Shown here piece by piece: positions 1 through 6,956 of a DNA stretch of 7,549 bases (the stretch's first letter is position 1; each line of letters opens with the position of its first letter). The translations under genes and the position numbers were made by a program. Under the pieces are notes generated by a model. It was not told the origin of the DNA and did not search any database. It worked only from the letters and a program-made list of their open reading frames with translations. The stretch lies in the NCBI GenBank assembly GCA_027623585.1, contig JAQBVK010000115.1:1-7549 (forward strand), written 5' to 3'. This stretch comes from Planctomycetota bacterium. GTDB taxonomy: Bacteria; Planctomycetota; UBA1135.

Positions 1-2225
1 CCGAGCATCCGGTGGCCTACTTCAGCGCCGAATTCGCGGTGCACGAATCGCTTCCGGTCTACAGCGGAGGTCTGGGCGTGCTCGCCGGCGACCATCTGAA
101 GTCCGCGAGTGACGTGCGCCTGCCGATGGTCGGCATCGGCTTGATGTACGGCCGCGGCTACTTGCGCCAACGATTCTCGCCGAGCGGCGAACAACTTTCC
201 GAGGACGTGGTCTACGATCCGGGCGGACTCGCGCTCGAGTTGGTGCGCGGCGCCAATGGCAGCGCGCTCGAGTTCGCCCTGCCGCTGCCTGGCGGCGAGG
301 TTCAGGTGCGCGCCTGGCTGGCGCGCGTCGGCCGCACCAGGCTCTACCTGCTCGATACCGATCACGCTGGGAACGATCCGCACACGCGCTCGATCACGCA
401 GCAGCTCTACGGCGGCGACAGCGAGATGCGCCTCCGGCAGGAAATCGTGCTCGGACGCGGCGGCGTGCGCTTGCTGCAGAAGCTCGGCATCACGCCGGGC
501 GTCTGGCACCTCAACGAAGGCCACGCGGCCTTCGTCGGGCTCGAGCGCTTGCGTCAAATCCTCCCGGAGCACGGACTCTCCTTCGAAGAAGGCCGCTTGC
601 TGGTGCGCGCGAACACCGTGTTCACGACCCACACGCCGGTGCCTGCGGGCCACGACGCCTTCGACGAGAATCTGATGCGCCGCTACTTCGGCGACGCTCC
701 GGATTGGCTCGGCATCGGTTGGACTGAATTCCTCGCGCTCGGTCAGTCACCCCACGGCGAAGGACCGTTCAACATGACTTTCCTCGCCTGCCGCATGTCG
801 GGCTGGCGGAACGGCGTCAGCGCGCTGCATGGGGTCGTCTCGCGCGACCTCCTCCACCCGCTCTGGCCGGGCTTACTGCGCGACGAAGTTCCGGTGCATT
901 CGGTGACCAACGGCGTGCACCTCGGCACCTGGGTTTCCGGCCCGGTAGCTCGGCTGCTGATGCCGCCTCAGGCAGTGCGCGTAAGTCCGCAGGACTTTCG
1001 CGAACGCGCGGAACAACTCGACGCGGCGGCGCTGTGGGCGGCACGGCAGGAATGCCGTCGTCGCTTGCTGCGCGTTGCGCATCGCAACCTCAAGCGCGCC
1101 TTCATCGGACGCGGCGATAGCCCGCGCTTACTGGACGCAACCCTGCGCGGACTCGACGAGAACGCGCTCTTGGTCGGTTTCGCGCGAAGATTCGCGCCTT
1201 ACAAACGCGCCCACTTGCTGTTCCACGACCTCGAGCGGCTCGAGGCCATGGTGCATCATCCCGAGCGGCCGGTGCGCTTCCTGTTCGCCGGCAAGGCTCA
1301 CCCGCGCGACGGACGCGGGCAGGATTACCTCAAGCGGGTCTTCGAGATCTCGCGGGATCCGCGTTTCGCGGGACGCGTGATCCTGCTCGAGAACTACGAG
1401 ATGGATCTCGGCCGCGCGCTGACCTCGGGCGTGGACGTCTGGCTCAACACGCCGATTCGCATGATGGAGGCCAGCGGCACTTCAGGCATGAAGGCCGCAG
1501 CCAACGGCGGACTGAACCTTTCGGTGGCGGATGGATGGTGGCCGGAGGGCTGCGACGGCCGCAACGGCTGGGCGATCGGCGGCGAGCGCGTCTACGGCGA
1601 GCAGGAGTTGCAGAACGAACTCGACGCCACCGCGCTGTATGCCCTGCTCGAAGACGAAGTGGCGCCGACCTTCTTCGATCGCGACGAGGCCGGCATTCCA
1701 CACGCTTGGCTCGAGCGTGTCCGCCACGCGCTGGCCAGCCTCGCGCCGGTGTTCAACTCCGATCGCATGGTGTCCGAGTACCGCGACCGCGCCTACTTGC
1801 CCGGGGCACGAGCCGCCGTGGAACACGCACAACAAAATCACGCCACGGTTCGCCATCAAGCTGCGCGCCTCGCCGAAGCTCGGCGTGAGTTCCCCCTCGT
1901 CCGCGTCACCGCCGTGCGCTCCGGTGATTTGCGCGCTTCGCAACTCGGCGTTGCCGTGCCGGTCGAAGTCGAGGTGGCGCTCGGAACGCTCCGCGTGGAA
2001 GATCTCGAGGTCGAGTTGGTGCTCGGACTGTCGTCGAAGCACGGGACCTCGGCGCCGATCGTCGTCCGCCTCACGCATCAGGGGGCCGGCTCCAACGGCG
2101 CCGCCTTGTTCGGCGCGAGTTGGATGCCGACTCAGCCGGGAGCCTGGGGCTACGGCGTGCGCGTCCGCTTTGCCGGCGGCATTCCGAAGGAAATCGCGGA
2201 CGCGGAATTTACGGTCTGGGCGTAA
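1..2225 (+). CDS. glgP: Alpha-glucan (glycogen/maltodextrin) phosphorylase, GT35, 5'-truncated by window edge
   Basis: Removes glucose from the non-reducing end of alpha-1,4-glucans with phosphate, giving glucose-1-phosphate; cytoplasmic, PLP-dependent. The reading frame is open to the left edge (E-H-P precedes the GTG at 12), and that GTG lies inside the conserved VAYFSAEFAVHESLPVYSGG block, so it is an internal Val codon and roughly the first 100 residues, where this subfamily has its N-terminal domain, are missing. Numbering from the GTG: GGLGVLAGDHLKSASD at 19-34, NEGHAAF with E169/H171, TTHTPVPAGHDAF at 205-217, SVTNGVH at 297-303, RRFAPYKRA at 392-400, and the PLP-lysine motif EASGTSGMKAA with Lys494 (codon 1491-1493). 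Residues from about 620 form the beta-rich C-terminal domain typical of the short bacterial phosphorylases (TIGR02094-like). The residues before the lysine motif read IRMM where I recall RRPL as more usual. It runs convergently into the Bat operon and overlaps its last gene by 17 bases. Family assignment is very secure; the natural acceptor (glycogen or maltodextrin) is not. Confidence 0.95.
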   Translation, partial: EHPVAYFSAEFAVHESLPVYSGGLGVLAGDHLKSASDVRLPMVGIGLMYGRGYLRQRFSPSGEQLSEDVVYDPGGLALELVRGANGSALEFALPLPGGEVQVRAWLARVGRTRLYLLDTDHAGNDPHTRSITQQLYGGDSEMRLRQEIVLGRGGVRLLQKLGITPGVWHLNEGHAAFVGLERLRQILPEHGLSFEEGRLLVRANTVFTTHTPVPAGHDAFDENLMRRYFGDAPDWLGIGWTEFLALGQSPHGEGPFNMTFLACRMSGWRNGVSALHGVVSRDLLHPLWPGLLRDEVPVHSVTNGVHLGTWVSGPVARLLMPPQAVRVSPQDFRERAEQLDAAALWAARQECRRRLLRVAHRNLKRAFIGRGDSPRLLDATLRGLDENALLVGFARRFAPYKRAHLLFHDLERLEAMVHHPERPVRFLFAGKAHPRDGRGQDYLKRVFEISRDPRFAGRVILLENYEMDLGRALTSGVDVWLNTPIRMMEASGTSGMKAAANGGLNLSVADGWWPEGCDGRNGWAIGGERVYGEQELQNELDATALYALLEDEVAPTFFDRDEAGIPHAWLERVRHALASLAPVFNSDRMVSEYRDRAYLPGARAAVEHAQQNHATVRHQAARLAEARREFPLVRVTAVRSGDLRASQLGVAVPVEVEVALGTLRVEDLEVELVLGLSSKHGTSAPIVVRLTHQGAGSNGAALFGASWMPTQPGAWGYGVRVRFAGGIPKEIADAEFTVWA

Positions 2226-3528
2226 CCGAGCACGCCCACTCGTCGCGGAGTGCCGCCCACTGCGAAGCGGCGTGCGCCACCGGTGGTCCTCCGTAGCGTT
2301 CGGCCTGGAGTGCTTCGAAGAGACTCGCCGCGCTTTCCACGAGAGACTCCGGGACTCCACGCTCGCGCAAGCGCAGCCGCAAGTCAGGAGCATGGAGTTG
2401 TGGCTCAGCGATGCCAAGCTCGCGCGCCAAGAATGCGCTGCAGCCAGCGGCTGAATCCAGCGTGAGTTGAACAGGATCCGCTTCAGGAGCTGGCTTGCGA
2501 GCCCGCCTGCCGCTCAGGGCGCGTCGCATCAGCCACCATACTCCGACCGTGAGGGCAGCCAAACCGAATCCGTACCACGCGGGAGGCCTCCCGTAGTTAA
2601 TGAATCCCTCCGAAGGCGGTACAGGCTCTGCGGCCTGCGGCAGGGTCAACTCGGAGTCCGTCAAGCGCAGGGCTGTGGAACGGGTGGTGCGATAGCTGGC
2701 GGAACTTGGATCGAAGAAGCTGAACTCCAGCGCAGGGAACGAATCGGGGTGCGCTTCATCCAGGGCGAACTCCGCGAGCACCGTCACGCGCTGAGCCTCA
2801 CGCTCGACCAAGCGTCCGAGCAGGTGAAAGCCTGGGATGGCGTCGAGCGTCAAGGGTTGCCATCGCTCCCAATTACCCGCGCCCTCGAACACGATGCGAA
2901 GACGCAACAAGGCCGAGGATGTCTCATCCAGCCGCTCGACCTGCAAGCGGACCGTGCCGACCGCGCCGTTGAAACTCTCAGGGCGATTCGCTTCCGGCCA
3001 ATCCAGCACCAACAGCTTGACCGCTTCTTCCACGAGATGAGCGTCTTGACGTTCGCCTGGAACCTTGGCGCCGAACACGTCCGTGCCGTATTCGCTCGTC
3101 CAGGAATACCGCGCCGCCGGTTGGGCGTAGAGCAACTCGCCCGCTTCGAGCGGGAGGAGTACGCGATCCAACTCTGCAATCCTGAACATGCGGCCGCCGC
3201 GCGCTTCCTCGATCACGCGATCGGCACGCACGATTTCCCCGTCGAACACGAGTCGCGGAAGCGTTTCGTCCAAGGATGCAGCTGCGTCGCGAAGCTTCCA
3301 CGCATCCAAATTCCATCCTGAATCCACCTGCACCGGAAGATCCAGAGAACGGCGGAAGGGCTGCAGCATCGAGGATTCGAGAAACGCGCTCTCCACTCCG
3401 ACCCGCAGGGTCACGAGTACCGGTTGTTCGCGATACGCCCGCTCCGGCTGCGCGCGGACCTCGACGAAGACAGGAGCCGCCTGCTGAATGCTCACGCAGC
3501 TTCCGCACAGCACGAGGCAGGCAAGCAT
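2209..3528 (-). CDS. batD: BatD-like membrane protein (oxygen-tolerance/BatD family), last gene of the operon
   Basis: Predicted periplasmic protein anchored by one membrane helix; in known clusters BatD-type proteins are thought to scaffold the VWA proteins. Numbered from the ATG at 3528 (439 aa): hydrophobic export segment about 2-19, then a beta-rich region opening with VEVRAQPERAYREQPVLVTLRV (22-43, shown as VEVRAQPE plus REQPVLVTLRV), the BatD hallmark block SFNGAVGTVRLQVERLD (185-201), GAGNWERW (216-223) and FSFFDPSSASYRTT (269-282). A transmembrane helix follows at about 318-335, then arginines and a cytosolic helical domain (about 352-412) with LRLRERGVPESLVESA, as in the C-terminus of BatD relatives. 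An in-frame TGA at 3537-3535 is followed directly by TTG (3534), GTG (3531) and ATG (3528), so the start can only be one of these or lie further in. I chose ATG, which overlaps the TPR gene's TGA by one base (TGATG); the GGAG at 3543-3540 would fit GTG or TTG spacing better. The leader lacks basic residues and has three cysteines, which is unusual. Confidence 0.85.
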   Translation of the reverse strand: MLACLVLCGSCVSIQQAAPVFVEVRAQPERAYREQPVLVTLRVGVESAFLESSMLQPFRRSLDLPVQVDSGWNLDAWKLRDAAASLDETLPRLVFDGEIVRADRVIEEARGGRMFRIAELDRVLLPLEAGELLYAQPAARYSWTSEYGTDVFGAKVPGERQDAHLVEEAVKLLVLDWPEANRPESFNGAVGTVRLQVERLDETSSALLRLRIVFEGAGNWERWQPLTLDAIPGFHLLGRLVEREAQRVTVLAEFALDEAHPDSFPALEFSFFDPSSASYRTTRSTALRLTDSELTLPQAAEPVPPSEGFINYGRPPAWYGFGLAALTVGVWWLMRRALSGRRARKPAPEADPVQLTLDSAAGCSAFLARELGIAEPQLHAPDLRLRLRERGVPESLVESAASLFEALQAERYGGPPVAHAASQWAALRDEWACSVTPRP

Positions 3529-4157
3529 CACCAATCACGCTCCACGGTCGGCGCATCCGGCGCGGTGCGGGAGTCCAGCGGCCGCTCCATGCCTTCGAGA
3601 CGCTGCAACAACTCCTCCACGCGAGCCGGCTGCGGCTTCGGCGTGGCTTCATCCCGCGGCGGCTCCGCCGCCGTGCGCGCCTGCTGCCACACCTCGAGGC
3701 GGAGCATCACCCGCGCGGCGTTGCGGCGCGCTTCGGGCCAATCGTTCTCGCGTTGATCGAGCGCGAGCGCAAAGGCGTCCAGCGAGGAGCGGCCACGCGC
3801 GAGGGCCAGATCCCAGTCTGCGGGAATGGCGCCTGCTTGAGCGGCGAGTACGGCGGCGGCTTCCGCTCGCTGCGCCGCCATGCAACCCCGCAAGAAAGCA
3901 ACGCGCGCCGCGAAGGCGATTCCTCCGCGGTCGAGGGCGGACTGCGCGCTGGCTTCGGCAGCGTCCCATTCGGAGCAGTGCAGCGCGGCGAGGGCGCGGT
4001 CGTAGTGGAGCGCCGCGGAGGCCGTCTCACCGTCTCGGGCCAAGGCTTGATCGAAGGCGGCGAGCGCTGCGCGCGCGTCGCCCGCGCGGAAGGCGCGCAG
4101 GCCCGCCGCGAGCGGGTCGCCCGCCAAGATCAAGAGAGTGAGGAGCACCGCCTTCAT
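3528..4157 (-). CDS. batC: Exported TPR protein, BatC-like
   Basis: Small protein (209 aa) with a signal peptide or N-terminal anchor (MKAVLLTLLILAGDPLAAG, about 1-19) followed by tetratricopeptide-type helical repeats at roughly 16-41, 48-76 and 80-107, rich in Ala with typical TPR spacing (GLRAFRAGDARAALAAFDQAL). A further helical part (about 115-150) is followed by a Pro/charged linker and a terminal helix EELLQRLEGMERPL; the protein ends in ERDW. TPR proteins of Bat clusters commonly end in a short acidic/basic tail with a final Trp (from memory), which supports BatC-type identity. The likely role is protein-protein contact in the periplasm, with BatA/BatB/BatD as partners. The ATG at 4157 overlaps the upstream TGA in ATGA, with only a weak GGA Shine-Dalgarno (4168-4166), so translation probably depends on coupling to the gene before. 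BatE is also a TPR protein, so the letter assignment is by position. Confidence 0.82.
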   Translation of the reverse strand: MKAVLLTLLILAGDPLAAGLRAFRAGDARAALAAFDQALARDGETASAALHYDRALAALHCSEWDAAEASAQSALDRGGIAFAARVAFLRGCMAAQRAEAAAVLAAQAGAIPADWDLALARGRSSLDAFALALDQRENDWPEARRNAARVMLRLEVWQQARTAAEPPRDEATPKPQPARVEELLQRLEGMERPLDSRTAPDAPTVERDW

Positions 4158-5068
4158 CGCTGGATTCCGTCACGAGTGGCCAAGACGAGTATCCAAAGCG
4201 CCGCCGCCAGCGACAAGAGCAGGGTGGAGAGCGTGCGTGGCGTCGTGGCGGAGTCGAGGGCGGCACGGCGAGCCTGCGGCAGAACCTGCTCGGTGTAGAT
4301 TGCGCGCAGCATGCCGGCCTCGGTGCCGGCCGCAAAGTAGTCGCCGCCGGTCACGCGCGCCAGCGTCCGCAGGGCAGCGGCATCCAAGACGCTCACCACT
4401 TCTCGGCCGCTCGCGTCGCGCAGAAATTGCTCCCCGTTAGAGCCCGCGACCACAATCTTGCTGCCCCGTTCGCTGCCGAACCCGACGCAATGCACGGTGA
4501 CGCCGCGCTGGGCGAGTTCTGCGGCGACGCGCGCGCCCCGACCCTCGAGATCTTCGCCGTCGGTGAGCACGAGCACCGTCGCGCGCCGATCCAAACTCTC
4601 TGGAAGCACGGCTGCGGCGGCTTCCAACCCGGCGCCAAGGTCACTGCCCCCACGCGCCACGCTGCTCGGACCGCAAAGTTCGGCGAGGTCGGCCAGCAAG
4701 CTGCCGTCCAGCGTCGGCGGAACGATCAGGCGGGCTTCTCCCGCGAAGGCGACCAGACTGATGCGGTCCGTGGGCGCGGCCTCCGCGAGCGCGCGGATCT
4801 CGGCGTGAGCACGCGCAAGCCGACTCGGTGCCACGTCGCGCGCCAGCATCGAGCGCGACACGTCGAGACAGACCACGATCTCAGTGCCGGAGGTCTCGAG
4901 CGCCGGATCGGCCGGCGTGGAAGCCTCGGTGCGCAGCAGGATCGTTGCGCCCAACAAAGCCGGCACGAAGGCCAAGCCATGCAAACTTCTGCGCCAACGG
5001 CGGCGGCGCCGGTTCACGTAACCATCGATGCGCTCTTCGAAAGCCGGGATTCGGAGCGTGGAGTTCAC
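4154..5068 (-). CDS. batB: VWA-domain membrane protein, BatB-like
   Basis: Membrane-anchored von Willebrand factor A protein, 304 aa from the GTG at 5068. A longer frame exists back to 5143, but that start would overlap batA by 79 bases. The GTG overlaps the batA stop in GTGA and has GGGAGG (5081-5076) seven bases upstream, so I take it as the start. An Arg-rich cytosolic stretch (RRRRRWRR, 20-27) precedes one transmembrane helix (about 30-45). The VWA domain shows an intact metal-binding MIDAS: DVSRS (D69, S71, S73), Ser142 in GGSDLGAGLEA where BatA relatives usually carry Thr, and LTDGED with D170. The block MLARDVAPSRLARA after the first motif is typical of BatA/BatB. REVVSVLDAAALRTLARVTGG (222-242) is the C-terminal block seen in these proteins. 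A second transmembrane helix lies at about 280-297. The topology would put the VWA domain in the periplasm. The role is inferred to be complex assembly with the neighbouring VWA, TPR and BatD proteins. Confidence 0.9.
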   Translation of the reverse strand: MNSTLRIPAFEERIDGYVNRRRRRWRRSLHGLAFVPALLGATILLRTEASTPADPALETSGTEIVVCLDVSRSMLARDVAPSRLARAHAEIRALAEAAPTDRISLVAFAGEARLIVPPTLDGSLLADLAELCGPSSVARGGSDLGAGLEAAAAVLPESLDRRATVLVLTDGEDLEGRGARVAAELAQRGVTVHCVGFGSERGSKIVVAGSNGEQFLRDASGREVVSVLDAAALRTLARVTGGDYFAAGTEAGMLRAIYTEQVLPQARRAALDSATTPRTLSTLLLSLAAALWILVLATRDGIQR

Positions 5069-6045
5069 GGCCCTGCCTCCCATCCGCGGCGAGCGAGGAA
5101 CGCGCCGGCGGCGACAAGCAGGATCGACAACGCCGCAAGCCATCCGCCGCGTTCGCGCAAGCGGACTTCCGGCTCGGCGAGCGGACTCGGTTCCATCTCA
5201 CCGATCGCGCGGTAGATGCGGTCAAGCGCGCCGGCGTCGGCGGCATGATGAAAACTTCCTCCGGTCCTCGCCGCGAGAACTTCCAATCCGCTGCGCGCCG
5301 CGTCCGTGCCGGCGCCGGCAGCGATCGCGTGCACGCGAATCCCCCACGCCCGGCACAACTCGGCGGCTTCGGCTGGACCCAGCGCTTGCGGCGCGTGTGC
5401 GCCCGCAACGTTCTCCTCGCCGTCACTCAGCAGAATCAGCACGCGCGAGGATCCCGGCGCACGGCGCAGAATCTCAGCCGCCCGAGCCGCGGCGCCGCCG
5501 ATGCCGGTCAGGTCCTCGGGGCCGTCGACGACGACCGTTTCAAGCTCAGCCAAGCGCTCGATCAGAGTTTCGATGCGCAAGGTCGGCGCGCTGAGCAGAT
5601 CCGGATAACGCGCGAATGCCAGCATCCCGATCCGATCTCCACTCCGCCCCTCCAGGAAACGGGTGGCGGCATCCTTGACGACTTCTATCCGCGTGCGCTC
5701 TCCATCCAAGTCGAATTCGTTCATCGAAGAGGAGCGATCGACCGCGAGCATCAAATCCACTCCGAGGCTCTGCCGCGGCAGAGCCACACGCTCCGCGGGC
5801 CGGGCGAGCGCGAGCGCAAGCAGGACGATGCCGGTCGCGAACATTCCGAGCGGCAATGCCCGCAGGCGTTGCCGCAGCGACACCGGAAGGCCGAGGGGCG
5901 GCAAGAGCCGCTCGGGAGCGAAGGCCAGGCTCGGCGGCGGCGTGAGTCGACGCGCCAGCAACGCGAGCGGCACCGCCAGCACGAACCACAGAAAACGAGG
6001 TTCCAGCAGCACGAAACCGAAACGCTCGGCGAGCCAGCCGTTCAA
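5065..6045 (-). CDS. batA: VWA-domain membrane protein, BatA-like
   Basis: First VWA protein of the pair, 326 aa. Two N-terminal transmembrane helices (about 12-32 within FLWFVLAVPLALLARR, and 66-82) precede the VWA domain, and a third helix lies at about 302-318, the usual BatA layout. The MIDAS is complete: DRSSSM (D103, S105, S107), Thr180 in EDLTGIGGAAARAAEIL, and LLSDGEEN with D208, so divalent-metal and ligand binding is plausible. ARTGGSFHHAAD (259-270) matches the conserved C-terminal block of BatA proteins. Translation starts at TTG (6045), which overlaps the upstream stop in TTGA. The GGAGG at 6057-6053, seven bases upstream, makes this unusual start convincing, and no ATG is available nearby. 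It follows the DUF58 and BatD/DUF4381-like genes, the order seen in many MoxR-VWA clusters. The family is secure; the biological role in aerotolerance or envelope stress is only inferred. Confidence 0.93.
   Translation of the reverse strand: MNGWLAERFGFVLLEPRFLWFVLAVPLALLARRLTPPPSLAFAPERLLPPLGLPVSLRQRLRALPLGMFATGIVLLALALARPAERVALPRQSLGVDLMLAVDRSSSMNEFDLDGERTRIEVVKDAATRFLEGRSGDRIGMLAFARYPDLLSAPTLRIETLIERLAELETVVVDGPEDLTGIGGAAARAAEILRRAPGSSRVLILLSDGEENVAGAHAPQALGPAEAAELCRAWGIRVHAIAAGAGTDAARSGLEVLAARTGGSFHHAADAGALDRIYRAIGEMEPSPLAEPEVRLRERGGWLAALSILLVAAGAFLARRGWEAGP
5076..5081 (-). promoter_or_regulatory. Shine-Dalgarno site that sets the batB GTG start
   Basis: GGGAGG read on the minus strand, seven bases before the GTG at 5068. 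It lies within the last codons of batA and shows that the longer reading frame starting at 5143 is not the real gene start. Confidence 0.8.
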
Positions 6046-6956
6046 GGCGCGGCCTCCAGGAGATCGGTCGCCATGTCCAGCGCACGGCGGCGCTCCGGAC
6101 TCTCCGTGCGCACGCGCGCGAACTTCACGGCGTCACACTCCGTCAACAAGCTGGCAAGAATTTCCGAGGAATGAGACGGTTCCATGACCCGTTCCCATGC
6201 GAGCGTCAACTCTTCACTGGTAAGCGCCGCGATGCCGGACACTCCGCGCGCGGAGGCTCCGGCTCGCAGCAACTCTGCAAGTCGTTCATGGAATGCGCGA
6301 TCCGTGAGCACGCCAGACTCCAACTCGACGCGCAGATTCTGCAAGGCGGCGATGAGCTCCGTCCGTGGATCCGCGACCGCTTCCAGCACGAGTTCCGGCT
6401 GAACGCCGCGCCGGTGGCGCAGCCAGAGCCAGAGACCTCCGAGGAGGATGAGGCCAGCAAACAGAAAAGGCAGAACAGGGCGAGCTTCTTCCGCGAGATC
6501 GCTGGGCAACTCGTAGGAGCCAGGAGACGCGGGGTCAACGATGGGCAGCACGGAGAGCGTGGCTCCTGCAGCGGCGGCAGTGATCGGATTCGCGCCGTCG
6601 CTCGCCATCGCGCGCCACTCCGGCAGCTCCAGTCGCAACACCGGCGCGAGCGAGAAGGCGCGCACTGCGTAAACTCGAGTCTCACTTGTCATTTCGCCGG
6701 ACTCGCGGCGTTCGGCCTTCACCAAACGCGCGCGCAAGCCAGCGAAGGGCGCATCGGGCCAGGGATCAGGGAGGAAGTGGCGATTCCACCTCCGCGTAGC
6801 CGTGACGAACGCCTCTTCGCCGAACTCCACCGCCTCCAGCTTCAGCTCGAGAACTTGGTGAAGACCGGAGACCGGCTCCGCCTGCTCCTGCTCACACGCG
6901 AATGCGGCCGCCGCAGTGAGCAGCGTCAGAGTCAGCAAGGCGCGCGCCCGCGGCAT
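6042..6956 (-). CDS. BatD/DUF4381-like one-span membrane protein between DUF58 and batA
   Basis: 304 aa from the ATG at 6956, with a signal peptide (about 1-20, cleavage plausible after AFA; Cys21 follows but the lipobox is poor). A roughly 130-residue beta-rich periplasmic region comes next, with ELKLEAVEFGEEAFVTAT (37-54) and TRVYAVRAFSLAPVLRLELP (93-112). One transmembrane helix at 161-179 (VLPFLFAGLILLGGLWLWL) is followed by basic residues. A cytosolic helical domain then carries the pattern RTELIAALQNLRVELESGVLTDRAFHERL (shown by its ends: RTELIAAL, AFHERL) and ends in LTECDAVKFARVR (272-284), which is characteristic of proteins next to BatA in DUF58 clusters. I cannot name the exact family: it resembles a cut-down BatD fused to a DUF4381-type tail. 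The start overlaps the DUF58 stop (TGATG), with GGGAG/AAGGG upstream. A TTG at 6959 would add one residue. It is probably the partner of BatA in the membrane. Confidence 0.8.
   Translation of the reverse strand: MPRARALLTLTLLTAAAAFACEQEQAEPVSGLHQVLELKLEAVEFGEEAFVTATRRWNRHFLPDPWPDAPFAGLRARLVKAERRESGEMTSETRVYAVRAFSLAPVLRLELPEWRAMASDGANPITAAAAGATLSVLPIVDPASPGSYELPSDLAEEARPVLPFLFAGLILLGGLWLWLRHRRGVQPELVLEAVADPRTELIAALQNLRVELESGVLTDRAFHERLAELLRAGASARGVSGIAALTSEELTLAWERVMEPSHSSEILASLLTECDAVKFARVRTESPERRRALDMATDLLEAAP
6053..6057 (-). promoter_or_regulatory. Shine-Dalgarno site for the batA TTG start
   Basis: GGAGG on the minus strand, seven bases before TTG at 6045. It lies within the last codons of the preceding gene, and its quality explains how a TTG codon can be used efficiently. 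Confidence 0.8.

Noticed and set aside
12..14. GTG as the start of the phosphorylase gene
   Set aside because: The frame continues upstream to the edge and the GTG sits in the middle of a conserved block, so the true start is outside the window.
1229..1245. Perfect 7-base stem with 3-base loop (CCTCGAG-CGG-CTCGAGG)
   Set aside because: Falls inside glgP where it encodes D-L-E-R-L-E-A; explained by Leu-Glu codon choice, with no regulatory context.
2237..2252. Small inverted repeat CACTC-GTCGCG-GAGTG just after the glgP stop, and the palindrome CCACCGGTGG at 2277-2286
   Set aside because: The stem is only five bases with no following T-run, and both sit inside the batD coding region; not enough for a terminator or operator call.
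1482..2417. Minus-strand frame of 311 codons under glgP
   Set aside because: Opposes the conserved PLP-lysine and C-terminal domains of the phosphorylase and resembles no protein I know.
2467..4298. Plus-strand frames of 284 and 340 codons opposite batD and batC
   Set aside because: Antisense shadows of genes with strong family motifs; no Shine-Dalgarno or domain sense in their translations.
4828..6174. 448-codon open frame on the plus strand opposite batA/batB
   Set aside because: It lies antisense to two clear VWA genes, has low-complexity Arg/Ser/Ala/Gln-rich translation and no recognisable motif; such frames are expected in GC-rich DNA.
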